From the NCBI GenBank assembly GCA_013141125.1, contig JABFRO010000003.1:296458-360457 (forward strand): DNA of 64,000 bases, read 5' to 3'. The number at the start of each line of letters is the position of its first letter. The first letter of the stretch is position 1. The position numbers were made by a program, and so were the translations under genes. The DNA comes from Methylophilaceae bacterium. GTDB taxonomy: Bacteria; Pseudomonadota; Gammaproteobacteria; Burkholderiales; Methylophilaceae. This document shows positions 45,501 through 53,867 of the stretch, one piece after another. Under the pieces are notes generated by a model that was not told where the DNA came from, did no database searches, and saw only the letters and a list, made by a program, of their open reading frames with translations.

Positions 45501-45872
45501 ATGGCAAAGACTATATTGGCAGTGGATGATTCCGGCTCTCTGCGTCAAATGGTTTCTTATAGTCTTGAAGCTGCGGGCTATAATGTAGTGCAGGCAGTAG
45601 ACGGGAAAGATGGCCTAAAAAAAGCCAAAGATAAAACAGTAGACCTAGTGTTGACTGACCAAAACATGCCGTTCATGGATGGGCTGACACTAATCAAATC
45701 ACTACGCGGTTTAACGTCATATCAAAAAGTACCTATTTTGATGTTAACCACGGAATCCAGCGATGAAATGAAAGCTAAAGGTAAAGCTGCCGGAGCCAAC
45801 GGCTGGTTGGTTAAGCCCTTCGATCCCAAACGATTAATTGAGGTTGTTAACAAAGTCATCGGCCAGATATAA
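45501..45872 (+). CDS. cheY: CheY-like response regulator
   Basis: 123 residues from the ATG at 45501 (earlier GTG and ATG codons at 45489 and 45495 are in frame, but the AGGTGAG ribosome site fits 45501 best). A single receiver domain: acidic pocket D-D-S-G-S, phospho-acceptor Asp in V-L-T-D-Q-N-M-P-F-M-D-G, Thr in M-L-T-T-E and Lys in L-V-K-P-F. It would carry the chemotaxis signal to the flagellar switch. It faces motAB and has a possible FliA promoter. The subfamily (M-A-K-T-I-L-A-V-D-D-S) is typical of betaproteobacterial CheY. Confidence 0.92.
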   Translation: MAKTILAVDDSGSLRQMVSYSLEAAGYNVVQAVDGKDGLKKAKDKTVDLVLTDQNMPFMDGLTLIKSLRGLTSYQKVPILMLTTESSDEMKAKGKAAGANGWLVKPFDPKRLIEVVNKVIGQI

Positions 45873-45936
45873 TTTTGGCAAACCACTTGACCGTTTGCTG
45901 CTTAAAATCGGATTACGGTCAACCATAACTAAATAT

Positions 45937-46869
45937 TTACCTTTTCTCTTTCCCACTAATTGCGTTTTCAATTTCTGTTTTATCGCCATCTGCAGCTACG
46001 TTAACAGGTGAATCATCCTTGATTGCATTTTCTTCGGCCTGTTTGTTCATAATGATAATGCTGATACGCCGATTGATAGGATTGAGCGGATCATTCCTGT
46101 CAAACGGCACGGCCGATGAAAGCCCTACTACGCGTAGCATCTTATCTTCATTCAAGCCGCCAGAAACCAGTTCTCTGCGTGATGCATTTGCGCGGTCTGA
46201 AGATAATTCCCAGTTGCTATAGCCTTTTCCTGCGTTGCCATAGCCCGTTGCATCGGTATGACCAGACAAGCTAATTTTGTTGGGGACATCATTGAGCATT
46301 CCGCCTATCTCACGCAGGATTTGTTTGGCATAAGGTTGCAACACCGGGCTTGCCAACCCAAACATGGCACGATTTTGCTCATCCACAATCTGGATACGCA
46401 AGCCTTCCGAGGTTATATCCAGTAATAACTGATTTTTAAATTGCTTGAGCACCGGGCTGGCATCAATAGCTGCTTCTATTTTGCTTTTAAGTTCCTGCAA
46501 ACGTCCTTTTTCCTCCTGCTCCAAAGCGGCCTTGACTTCCTTGAGATCAATTACCTTATCCGGGGCTCTGTCCCCATTTTTAACTTGACCATTTTGTTTG
46601 GTCAAATCCTTACCGCCGCCCTTAAGAATGACTGCACTGCTACCCACCGCCGAGCCACCCTGCATAGCCACTTTCAAGGGTGTTTTAAAGTAAGTCTCAA
46701 TGCCTTCAAGATCACCTTTTGCTGTGGAACCCAGTAGCCACATGAGCAGGAAAAACGCCATCATTGCCGTTACAAAGTCGGCATAGGCAATTTTCCATGC
46801 ACCTCCATGGTGACCTCCTGCTGTCTTCTTGATCCGCTTTACAATAATGGGGCGAATGTCTTCAGCCAT
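45937..46869 (-). CDS. motB: Flagellar motor protein MotB
   Basis: 310 residues. A cytoplasmic start with several Lys, then one membrane helix with the essential Asp (A-Y-A-D-F-V-T-A-M-M-A-F-F-L-L-M-W-L-L) that carries protons. The plug and linker follow, then the OmpA-like peptidoglycan-binding domain (S-G-H-T-D-A-T-G-Y … L-S-S-D-R-A-N-A-S-R). It forms the stator with MotA. The gap to motA is about 30 bases. Confidence 0.96.
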   Translation of the reverse strand: MAEDIRPIIVKRIKKTAGGHHGGAWKIAYADFVTAMMAFFLLMWLLGSTAKGDLEGIETYFKTPLKVAMQGGSAVGSSAVILKGGGKDLTKQNGQVKNGDRAPDKVIDLKEVKAALEQEEKGRLQELKSKIEAAIDASPVLKQFKNQLLLDITSEGLRIQIVDEQNRAMFGLASPVLQPYAKQILREIGGMLNDVPNKISLSGHTDATGYGNAGKGYSNWELSSDRANASRRELVSGGLNEDKMLRVVGLSSAVPFDRNDPLNPINRRISIIIMNKQAEENAIKDDSPVNVAADGDKTEIENAISGKEKR

Positions 46870-46899
46870 GACTATTTTCCTTAAACAAAAACAAGCGCA

Positions 46900-47760
46900 T
46901 TATTTGGATTTAGCTTGCTTGATGTGGTCTTCCAATTCGGCAAATTTAGGACGTTCTGTGGAATAAAGCACTTTGCGGCCAAATTCAACGGCAATAGCCG
47001 GGGCGTAGCCATTAAGGCTGGCAAGCAGTGTGACTTTAACCGTTTGAAACAGTTTGCCCGCCTCTTCTGCCTTTTGTTCCAGCAAGCCGGATAAGGGGCC
47101 GACAAAACCATAGGCCAGCAGAATACCCAGAAAAGTGCCCACCAGTGCGTGCGCAATCAAAATGCCTAATTCAGCAGGAGGCAAGCTAACGGATTCCATG
47201 GTATGCACCACGCCCATTACCGCAGCCACAATACCAAACGCCGGCAACCCATCCCCCAGTTTGGCAATACAGTGCGATGCCACCATGGCCTCATGATGAT
47301 GCGTTTCCAATTCGTTATCCATCAAGTTTTCAATCTGAAAGGCATCCATATTTCCCGAAATCATCAGGCGCAAATAATCCGTTATAAACTCGATTAAATG
47401 GTGATCCGCTTGTAAGTTAGGGTAACGACTGAACAGGGCGCTCGCCTCGGGATTTTCAACATCACCTTCAATCGACATCATCCCGTCCTTGCGGATTTTG
47501 GTCAGAATCTCCGACAAAAGCGCTAATAAATCCATATAAAGTGCTTTGGTTAAAGTGGAACCTTTGATAATAGAGGGTAAGGCTTTCATGGTAGCCTTGA
47601 TCGCTTTGGCGTTATTGCCGACTAGAAATGCACCGCCTGCACCACCGCCAATCATCACCAATTCAAGCGGTTGATAAAGCCCGCCCAAATGCCCACCAGC
47701 CATGGCATAGCCACCAAATACTGCCGCCAAAACCACTACGTATCCAATAATTACAAACAT
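46900..47760 (-). CDS. motA: Flagellar motor protein MotA
   Basis: 286 residues from the ATG at 47760 (a longer frame opens at 47838; M-F-V-I-I-G-Y-V-V-V-L is the family start). Four membrane helices and a cytoplasmic loop carrying the charged residues that contact FliG (R-K-D-G … E-N-P-E). P-A-F-G-I-V-A-A-V-M-G-V is the conserved third helix with its proline. Partner of MotB downstream. No other flagellar structural genes are in the window. Confidence 0.96.
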   Translation of the reverse strand: MFVIIGYVVVLAAVFGGYAMAGGHLGGLYQPLELVMIGGGAGGAFLVGNNAKAIKATMKALPSIIKGSTLTKALYMDLLALLSEILTKIRKDGMMSIEGDVENPEASALFSRYPNLQADHHLIEFITDYLRLMISGNMDAFQIENLMDNELETHHHEAMVASHCIAKLGDGLPAFGIVAAVMGVVHTMESVSLPPAELGILIAHALVGTFLGILLAYGFVGPLSGLLEQKAEEAGKLFQTVKVTLLASLNGYAPAIAVEFGRKVLYSTERPKFAELEDHIKQAKSK

Positions 47761-48003
47761 GTTATGCGCGCTCCGTTTTAAAAAATCAATCCATACCCAA
47801 GGGTTTAAGACTGATGACAGAATAGCCCAGTGGCCCACAAAGCTATCACGGGAATAAAGGCATAAATCCTGATTACATCAATAGATTAAAGTGAGTTAAC
47901 GACGGAATTTTTTACTGGGACTTTAAGAGCGTGTGACTTATGAAACACTTGGATTAAGGGTGTCTCTACTGATTCAAATCTCCAAACCAGACAAGGCGTG
48001 AGC

Positions 48004-48049
48004 AAAAAAATAATCCCATATGTATCTGTATGATATATATGGGATTATT
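48004..48049. terminator. Terminator-like hairpin
   Basis: AATAATCCCATAT (48009-48021) pairs perfectly with ATATGGGATTATT (48037-48049). On the minus strand it is followed by seven T (48004-48010). It would end any minus-strand transcript coming through the recQ remnant from rhlE. Confidence 0.5.
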
Positions 48050-48159
48050 TATTAAAGTAACGCGGTAGAGTAACAAAAGTCGAAGCAATAGAGGTTTTTT
48101 TAAGTGATGCCTGGCAGCTTGTCGGACTTAACAACAGGTTGCTAAAAATCCTCCGGCAA

Positions 48160-48297
48160 TCAGTTGCTGATAGACACTGTTCCTTTGCGCCTGTGTGTGT
48201 TTTTGTCCATGCCAAAAGCCACGGCAGCTACCATGATAACGCCTTCCTCACGCAGAAAACGGCGCTGATTGGCATTGCGCGTGGCGGCATCCAGCCA
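48160..48297 (-). pseudogene. recQ: RecQ helicase remnant
   Basis: A minus-strand frame of about 45 codons reads L-D-A-A-T-R-N-A-N-Q-R-R-F-L-R-E-E-G-V-I-M-V-A-A-V-A-F-G-M-D-K and ends soon after at 48160. This matches the RecQ region around helicase motif V (…F-L-R-E-D-G-V-V-M-V-A-T-I-A-F-G-M-G-I-D-K-P…), with two residues missing after G-M and divergent sequence beyond. No other part of recQ is visible nearby, so it is a short relic. Confidence 0.55.
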
Positions 48298-48373
48298 AGG
48301 GTGCGTTCTACGTACCTTTTAACTACTTTACATAGTTTGTTTGGTGCGTAAAACGTACCCTACGCGGTCTGAT

Positions 48374-48415
48374 CCACTGTAGCAGGTCGATGTTACCTCG
48401 AACCTGCTACAGTGG
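48374..48415. repeat. 42-bp inverted repeat directly after rhlE
   Basis: CCACTGTAGCAGGT (48374-48387) and ACCTGCTACAGTGG (48402-48415) form a perfect 14-bp stem with a 14-base loop. It begins 4 bases after the rhlE stop codon on the minus strand. There is no T run, so it may be a REP-like or mRNA-stabilising element rather than an intrinsic terminator. Confidence 0.6.
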
Positions 48416-48419
48416 AGGA

Positions 48420-49943
48420 TTAACGCCCCCGGTTGCCCGAGTGATGCGTAGGTTTGGGTGAAAACAAGGCGGCTTGCGGCATGGCCTGGTGGCGTGCGGC
48501 TTCGGACATATATTGCTTTTCTACCGGTTTTTTGGCAGCTTGGGCTGGACGTGCCTGGTTGGTTGATGAGCCGGGTTGCCTGTCTGCGGCAGCTTGTCCA
48601 CGACCGGGCTGAGGTGCTCGGCCTTGTGCTGGCTGACCATTGCGACTATCTGTTCGAGCAGACCCATCACGTCTGGCTTGATTGGCAGCAGCGGTGGATT
48701 TGCGGCGATTTTCAGATTCAGCGCTGGGGCGGCGTTGTTGTTGACGTGGCGGACGCGGAGCTTCCGCTTCGACTTTGGTCGGCGGCACAAAAGCTTCCGC
48801 GATGACTTTGGGGATTTCGCGCTTAATCAGTTTTTCAATGTCTTTCAGCAGCTTGATTTCTTCCTGATCCACCAGCGATACCGCAGAGCCGCTGCTACCG
48901 GCACGACCGGTGCGGCCTATGCGGTGCACATAATCTTCCGGCACATTGGGCAATTCAAAATTCACCACTTGCGGCAATTGGTCGATGTCCAAACCGCGAG
49001 CGGCGATGTCGGTGGCCACCAGAACGCGCATGGAGCCATCCTTGAACTGCGCCAAGGCTTTGGTACGCGCGCCCTGGCTCTTGTTGCCATGAATCGCGGC
49101 GGCTTCAATGCCGTCTTTCACCAGCTTTTCCGTCAGACGATTGGCACCGTGTTTGGTGCGGGTGAACACCAGCACTTGCTTCCAGTCATGATGTTTAATC
49201 AAGTGGCTCATCAGCTCGCGCTTATGGCTTTGATGCACCAGATGTACGGTTTGCTCAACTAATTCAGAAGCAGTATTGCGGCGCGCCACTTCAACAAAGC
49301 CGGGGTTGTGCAATAGGCTGTCGGCTAGAGTTTTGATCTCATCGGAGAAGGTGGCCGAGAACAGTAGGTTTTGACGTTGTTTGGGCAGCAGGGCGAGTAT
49401 CTTTTTAATATCGCGTACAAAACCCATATCCAGCATGCGATCCGCTTCGTCCAGTACCAGAATTTCCACACCGGATAAATCCAGATTTTTTTGACCCACG
49501 TGATCTAGCAAACGGCCGGGGGTGGCGACCAGAATATCCAAAGGTTTGCGCAAACGCGCGGTTTGCGGGTTGATATTCACCCCACCAAAAATTACGGTAG
49601 AAGTCAGCGGTAAATATTTGCCATAGGTTTTGACCGATTCTTCAATCTGCGCGGCAAGTTCGCGCGTGGGGGTTAGCATCAAACAGCGTGGACGGCCATT
49701 GGCTGGCCTTTCGGCGGCTTTTGCACTCAGCAGTTGCAAAATCGGCAGCGTGAAACCGGCGGTTTTACCGGTACCGGTTTGCGCGCCTGCCAGCAAATCG
49801 CCACCAGCCAGTACCAGTGGAATCGCTTTTAGCTGAATTGGCGTGGGCGTGGTATAGCCCGCCTCTTCAATGGCACGTAATAAGGGTTGCACCAGATTCA
49901 AACTGGCGAAATTGTTTTCAGTAGTACTTATTTCAATAGACAA
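48420..49943 (-). CDS. rhlE: DEAD-box RNA helicase RhlE
   Basis: About 507 residues from a TTG at 49943, chosen because AGGAG lies 9 bases upstream; the frame continues 16 codons further but without a ribosome site. Helicase motifs are [10 protein letters not shown] (Q), A-Q-T-G-T-G-K-T (I), P-T-R-E-L-A (Ia), V-L-D-E-A-D (II), S-A-T (III) and H-R-I-G-R-T-G-R (VI). The last 120 residues are a disordered Arg/Gln/Pro-rich tail, as in RhlE-type helicases. It unwinds RNA in ribosome assembly, decay and cold adaptation. Confidence 0.93.
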   Translation of the reverse strand: MSIEISTTENNFASLNLVQPLLRAIEEAGYTTPTPIQLKAIPLVLAGGDLLAGAQTGTGKTAGFTLPILQLLSAKAAERPANGRPRCLMLTPTRELAAQIEESVKTYGKYLPLTSTVIFGGVNINPQTARLRKPLDILVATPGRLLDHVGQKNLDLSGVEILVLDEADRMLDMGFVRDIKKILALLPKQRQNLLFSATFSDEIKTLADSLLHNPGFVEVARRNTASELVEQTVHLVHQSHKRELMSHLIKHHDWKQVLVFTRTKHGANRLTEKLVKDGIEAAAIHGNKSQGARTKALAQFKDGSMRVLVATDIAARGLDIDQLPQVVNFELPNVPEDYVHRIGRTGRAGSSGSAVSLVDQEEIKLLKDIEKLIKREIPKVIAEAFVPPTKVEAEAPRPPRQQQRRPSAESENRRKSTAAANQARRDGSARTDSRNGQPAQGRAPQPGRGQAAADRQPGSSTNQARPAQAAKKPVEKQYMSEAARHQAMPQAALFSPKPTHHSGNRGR

Positions 49944-50412
49944 GGGGTAAAACTCCTGCGACGGCCTACCGCGTGAGTTGTGCGGCACCAATCGAGGCAG
50001 ACGAATTTAAGTGGTCGAGAGCGACCGGGATAAGAGAAAAGACCGATGCGCTGATTGGTATGGCGCATGGAATGCGTGAATTATACGCAGGGATGAGTGA
50101 AGGTTCGTGAAATATTTTGCCCACCAAGCGTGAAGTATTTATTTAATTTGGAATTTGTATGGACTAAATGTGTGCATTTATATAGCCAAAACATATCCTT
50201 AATGATGTGAGTTAGATAATTGGCGACGTAAAAGAAGCGCTGGCTTGATGCCTCGGGATTCGGAGGTGATCCAAAATCTGTCTTGGTAGTATTTCACAAT
50301 GTCATTGTGCAATACTACCTTTCAAGAGGCATTTTTAATGTTTATTATAAACCCAGCTATTCAGTGATGATGAAAATGCATTTGTGCCTAGCAAAGTTCA
50401 GTAGGAGTTATC
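49944..50412. other. Spacer with long palindrome
   Basis: About 470 bases between rhlE and the 72-residue protein gene. Apart from the palindrome at 50285-50319 and a smaller GTTTAT-T-ATAAAC palindrome near 50339-50351, nothing was recognised. It presumably contains the rhlE promoter and 5' leader. Confidence 0.4.
50285..50319. promoter_or_regulatory. 35-bp near-perfect palindrome
   Basis: The two arms, GGTAGTATTTCACAATG (50285-50301) and CATTGTGCAATACTACC (50303-50319), pair at 16 of 17 positions around a single central base. The only mismatch is 50294/50310. It lies about 95 bases upstream of a small gene followed by an XRE-type regulator, so an operator is possible. As RNA it would be a very stable hairpin, followed only by TTTC. 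Confidence 0.6.
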
Positions 50413-50631
50413 GTGAAAGTTAAAGAAAAACCAAGGAAGTGCGCATTCAGTGTCGAGCCTGACCTTGGTAATACCAAGACAAATCCCGGCAATGCGCAAG
50501 GTGCTCGATGGCCAGTTGAAGTGCGCTCAACGGCCAACACCAACCTTATTGACCCAGCTGAAAAGTCCATTACACAGGATGTGGAAAAAATGGAAGAAAT
50601 CTATTTTACTATTGAGCGCAGCCACTATTAG
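50413..50631 (+). CDS. Small hypothetical protein upstream of an XRE regulator
   Basis: 72 residues, GTG start with AGGAG 5-6 bases upstream. The stop (TAG) shares its last base with a possible GTG start of the next gene (TAGTG), which suggests coupling. It is hydrophilic, with one Cys (R-K-C-A-F-S), an Asn/Thr-rich middle and a charged C-terminus (E-K-M-E-E-I-Y-F-T-I-E-R). There is no membrane helix or known domain. The position fits the toxin partner of a HigBA-like pair, but it does not look like RelE/HigB. An alternative is that the sequence is non-coding leader. Confidence 0.45.
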   Translation: MKVKEKPRKCAFSVEPDLGNTKTNPGNAQGARWPVEVRSTANTNLIDPAEKSITQDVEKMEEIYFTIERSHY

Positions 50632-50690
50632 TGGATGGCAAAATTAGCTGCCAAATCACACAGATATTTCAACCAGAGAGCGAATCAATT

Positions 50691-51026
50691 ATGGACAATT
50701 TTGCTACAAGAATAAGCTTGGCTTGGCAACCCGCTGAGAGTCCATTCGTTAGGCCGAGGATAGAGTTGGCTGAAGCTGAAAAATTGCAAGTTGAATCCAG
50801 AAGGCTCAGTAACGAAACCAGTGTGTTGAAAGAGGCTTTAATGGATCAGTTGGTAAAATGGATTAAAGAAAACAATCTTACACAAGAGGATGCTGCCGTG
50901 ATCTTGCAGATCACACGCCCTCGTGTATCTTATGTGGTGAATAAGAGAATCTGTAAATTCACCATTGATGCTTTAGTCAATATGCTTACCAAAATCGGTA
51001 AGAAAGTACATTTTTTTATTGCTTGA
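50691..51026 (+). CDS. XRE-family regulator, HigA-like (HTH_37 type)
   Basis: 111 residues from the ATG at 50691 (a GTG at 50631 gives 131 residues and couples to the upstream gene). The C-terminal half is the HTH: L-V-K-W-I-K-E-N-N-L-T-Q-E-D-A-A-V-I-L-Q-I-T-R-P-R-V-S-Y-V-V-N-K-R, then F-T-I-D-A-L-V-N-M-L-T-K-I-G-K-K-V. This is the pattern of the XRE antitoxin group that accompanies RelE/HigB-like toxins. No such toxin is seen next to it, so it may be an orphan regulator or pair with the unusual 72-residue protein. Confidence 0.75.
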   Translation: MDNFATRISLAWQPAESPFVRPRIELAEAEKLQVESRRLSNETSVLKEALMDQLVKWIKENNLTQEDAAVILQITRPRVSYVVNKRICKFTIDALVNMLTKIGKKVHFFIA

Positions 51027-51068
51027 AGCCAGTCACCCTCGTGGCTATTATTTGTATTTGGCAGAGCC

Positions 51069-53363
51069 TTACTTTTCATAAAGTGTTACCACTCCATCCC
51101 AGGTTGCTGGGGGATTTTTGCAATAAGCCAAGGCTAAATTCAGCAAAAATCTGGTTGGCTCATCATCACCTTCAAATTTTAACAAGCCTTCAAATATAAT
51201 AACGGCTTTCTTCCATTTGCCTTGTTGAAAAGCATTCAATCCATAAGCGAATTTTTTAAAAATCGCGTATTGAGCATCATTGACATCTGTCTCTAAACCT
51301 ACAATTTCAACCAGCTCTACAGGTTCTTTTCGTCCTAGCAAGCGGTATGCTCCTACTGCTCTGCAAACTATCTCTGGGAGATTGGCTGTAATTGTTTTAG
51401 ATGCCAGTATCCGCGTGCCTAAAAACTTGTTTACTCCCTGAATACGTGAGGCGATATTGACCGTATCACCGATAGCGCGATAATTTCCACCTTTACTGAC
51501 ATCCAGCGAACCCAGCGTTATTTCACCCTCATGTAACCCAATTCGAGTGAGTAGAAGGCTTTTGCTTGATGTAGCATTAAATCGTTCAACCGCTTGCTCC
51601 ATTTCGAGTGCGGCTAAACAGGCTGACAATCGTCTGCTGTCTTCAGGTAAATCTATCCAAACCGCCATCATGGAGTCCCCCGTTATATCCGCGATGATGC
51701 CATCATGAGAACTGACCGGGTGCCCCAATGCCTGATAATAAGCATTAAGCAACTCCCACATTTCATGTGCCGTATGTTGAGCAGCTACAGAGGTATATCC
51801 TTCAATATCCGTAGCCAAACATAAACCGTAAACGTCTCGTTCAGAAGCTAATTGAGCCACACTTTTTTCTGGATACCATTGTCCAGGTGATGCGGGTAAG
51901 AAAGATAACCACTGCGGAAAAACTTGATGTACAAAAGCAACAATACGTTTTCTCTCGTTGAGCAGATCGCGTCGTGACCAAATTAAAGCCAGCAACCAAG
52001 TCAGCGGCAATTGAATCAATAACGGTACTGCGACAGGTAGCCACAAACCGCTACGATTGAAAGACCACAGTGCAATGCCTGCATAAAAGCTACCAACTAG
52101 CAAACTTACAGCAATACCCAGTAATCCGTTATAAGCAGTCAATAACAAGCTTATTACTATGCCAAAGGTTAAAAGAATTAACCATCGATGCGAAACTGAT
52201 TCAACAAAACGGCCTTCATTTAAATTGGCAAACTGCGTGGCCATAATCTCTACACCCGCCATCTTGCCTGTTTGTGCATTGGTAAATGGCGTTTGAAAAA
52301 AATCTGTTTTCCCCGGTGAATACTTGCGGTTTGCCTTGCCAACGAACACCACTTTGCTTTTTAAATCTGAAACTTTCCCTTCGATAACATCACTGTAGGA
52401 CACCATTCGTAGAGTTTTAGGTGGTCCAAAATAGTCAATATATTGGCTATCACCCTGACAAATAACCGCATCTATTTTCATTTGCAAGTTGGTTTTTTCA
52501 GGCGTGCTTTTTAAAAACTGTTGCGGGCTTGATAAGCACGCTCGGCGCTGCGTGGTTAGCCAGGTAGAGTATTTTGTGTTAGGGAAATCAGTTGCGGCAG
52601 AAGAGCCGGTGTGTTTTAGATAATAAAACCAAGTGAGTACAGGCAGGCTGGGCAGATCAGCAAGGGCATCAAAAAATGTCCAAGCTTCACGAATCGCAGC
52701 ATTTTCTGCATCATTAACCAGATAAAACGGTGCATGATCCAATACGGATTTTTCAAGCACTGGTGTAGGAGGAATACTGCGCATTGCAATAAGTTGTTCT
52801 GAAAGTTGTTCCTCTAACAAATTTTCCTTTACAACAATAGGTGCTTTATTATTTTCAGAACATTCATCCCGGCCGAAAAAATCTTCATCCCCGCGCCGGA
52901 ATTTCTGTACACACTCCGTCACCAGTACATTACCAGCACCAAGCATGGCCACTGAAAAAGCTGAATCCACAGCGGGATTCGATGCCAGAAATTGCAGATC
53001 AAAAATGATTAAGGCAACACCTTGCCGTTGCAACGCATGAATCAACTTGGCATGAAACTCACGCCAACGGGTTAAATCCTGACCGACAGCTAGACGGGCT
53101 TCTGAAGCTTCATCCATCGCTACCACCACCACTTCGGCAGGTGCTGGCCGTTTCCCACGTATATTAAATAAGGCATCCAGACCAACCTTGGTTTCAAGAT
53201 CGGCCTGGAAATCAATACTGCTTGCCAGTAGAAAGGAAAAAAGTGCAATGAAAATTGCACGAAGGAAATTTAGTTTCGAAGCGCTATCCTCGAATACTTT
53301 TGATATGATTTGTGAAAGAAAGATCAGGCTTGTTAAACAATTTATGTTTGTTATTTTGAGCAA
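51069..53363 (-). CDS. CHASE2-domain class III adenylate/guanylate cyclase
   Basis: 764 residues from a TTG at 53363. An N-terminal membrane helix (about 33-52) precedes a periplasmic CHASE2 sensor (about 60-370). Three membrane helices follow (about 390-465), then a class III cyclase domain (about 505-680) and a short helical C-terminus. Metal-binding Asp residues are in A-T-D-I-E-G-Y-T and T-G-D-S-M-M-A-V-W. The transition-state Asn/Arg pair is in G-D-T-V-N-I-A-S-R. The two base-selecting positions differ from canonical adenylate cyclases (Asp replaces the usual Lys; Arg replaces the Thr/Asp), so cAMP is likely but not certain as product. It is last in the operon with the FecR-barrel protein and overlaps the preceding small gene by 13 bases. 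Confidence 0.9.
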   Translation of the reverse strand: MLKITNINCLTSLIFLSQIISKVFEDSASKLNFLRAIFIALFSFLLASSIDFQADLETKVGLDALFNIRGKRPAPAEVVVVAMDEASEARLAVGQDLTRWREFHAKLIHALQRQGVALIIFDLQFLASNPAVDSAFSVAMLGAGNVLVTECVQKFRRGDEDFFGRDECSENNKAPIVVKENLLEEQLSEQLIAMRSIPPTPVLEKSVLDHAPFYLVNDAENAAIREAWTFFDALADLPSLPVLTWFYYLKHTGSSAATDFPNTKYSTWLTTQRRACLSSPQQFLKSTPEKTNLQMKIDAVICQGDSQYIDYFGPPKTLRMVSYSDVIEGKVSDLKSKVVFVGKANRKYSPGKTDFFQTPFTNAQTGKMAGVEIMATQFANLNEGRFVESVSHRWLILLTFGIVISLLLTAYNGLLGIAVSLLVGSFYAGIALWSFNRSGLWLPVAVPLLIQLPLTWLLALIWSRRDLLNERKRIVAFVHQVFPQWLSFLPASPGQWYPEKSVAQLASERDVYGLCLATDIEGYTSVAAQHTAHEMWELLNAYYQALGHPVSSHDGIIADITGDSMMAVWIDLPEDSRRLSACLAALEMEQAVERFNATSSKSLLLTRIGLHEGEITLGSLDVSKGGNYRAIGDTVNIASRIQGVNKFLGTRILASKTITANLPEIVCRAVGAYRLLGRKEPVELVEIVGLETDVNDAQYAIFKKFAYGLNAFQQGKWKKAVIIFEGLLKFEGDDEPTRFLLNLALAYCKNPPATWDGVVTLYEK

Positions 53364-53572
53364 GGAGATTTGAGTTTTTCAGCAGTCGTAAGAGCCAACC
53401 ACTTTTCTTTACATTGCTTTTTTTCCTGCTCAGTACTTGCACTCCATTCAGGGTCGCTTCCACTTGTGCTTGGTTTGCAAGCACAATATAAATATTTTCC
53501 AGGTGATAGTATCCAAACAATAAAAAAACCAAAAACCAATCCAATGATAACTCCATAAATATTTCTGATCAT
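53351..53572 (-). CDS. Small single-span membrane protein with four cysteines (paralogue of the 61-residue neighbour)
   Basis: 73 residues; GGAG ribosome site 9 bases before the ATG. Residues 4-24 form a membrane helix; the rest is a charged domain, probably periplasmic, with Cys30, Cys32, Cys54 and Cys71. From residue 27 it aligns with the 61-residue protein next door: C-x2-K-x-S-T-x-G-x4-W-S-x9-C-x6-L-x3-E-K, including the same W-S, Cys and final E-K. No known family was recognised. It overlaps the cyclase start, so it is co-translated with it and may contact the CHASE2 domain or the FecR-barrel protein (inference). Confidence 0.72.
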   Translation of the reverse strand: MIRNIYGVIIGLVFGFFIVWILSPGKYLYCACKPSTSGSDPEWSASTEQEKKQCKEKWLALTTAEKLKSPCSK

Positions 53573-53644
53573 TTTGATTTACTCCATTGAAAGTTAAATT
53601 ACACATACAAAAAAATTAAACAGCTCAGCCTTGTTTTAATAATT

Positions 53645-53830
53645 CTATTTCTCGTGATCAGGAAGCTCTATAAATCTTTGGCGGCATAACTCTTCAAAAC
53701 CGGGTGGATAGCTACTCCATCCAAGATCTCCATTAGTAGATGCTTTCAGTATACAAAATAATGTTGTTGGCACCGTACTACACTCGTAATAATGAACACC
53801 TTCTCTAAACTTTACATGTCTGTTTGGCAT
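53645..53830 (-). CDS. Small soluble cysteine protein (paralogue of the 73-residue neighbour)
   Basis: 61 residues; AAGGA ribosome site 7 bases before the ATG. There is no signal peptide or membrane helix. Cys17, Cys26 and Cys49. Residues 24-61 match the 73-residue protein: L-F-C-x2-K-x-S-T-x-G-x3-W-S-x9-C-x6-L-x3-E-K. It lies 37 bases after the FecR-barrel gene and 72 before the membrane-anchored paralogue, in one operon. The function is unknown. A cytoplasmic partner of a membrane-bound sister is one reading. Confidence 0.65.
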   Translation of the reverse strand: MPNRHVKFREGVHYYECSTVPTTLFCILKASTNGDLGWSSYPPGFEELCRQRFIELPDHEK

Positions 53831-53867
53831 AATGATTCCTTTAAATTAAATAGTGCAGGTTCTAAAC

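Larger units (their letters stand above)
47761..48419. other. Spacer with recQ remnant and two hairpins
   Basis: 659 bases between motA and rhlE. It holds a 13-bp-stem hairpin at 48009-48049, a recQ remnant at 48160-48297, an imperfect repeated pair (ggtgcgttctacgtacc at 48300-48316 and ggtgcgtaaaacgtacc near 48343-48359), and the long inverted repeat at 48374-48415. No intact gene was seen. Confidence 0.5.

Noticed and set aside
45885-45925. Inverted repeat TTGACCGT/ACGGTCAA after cheY
   Set aside because: The loop is over 20 bases and there is no T run; not convincing as a terminator.
50450-50647. Alternative plus-strand frame overlapping the 72-residue protein
   Set aside because: No better ribosome site, no domain, and the GTG frame at 50413 has a clear AGGAG.
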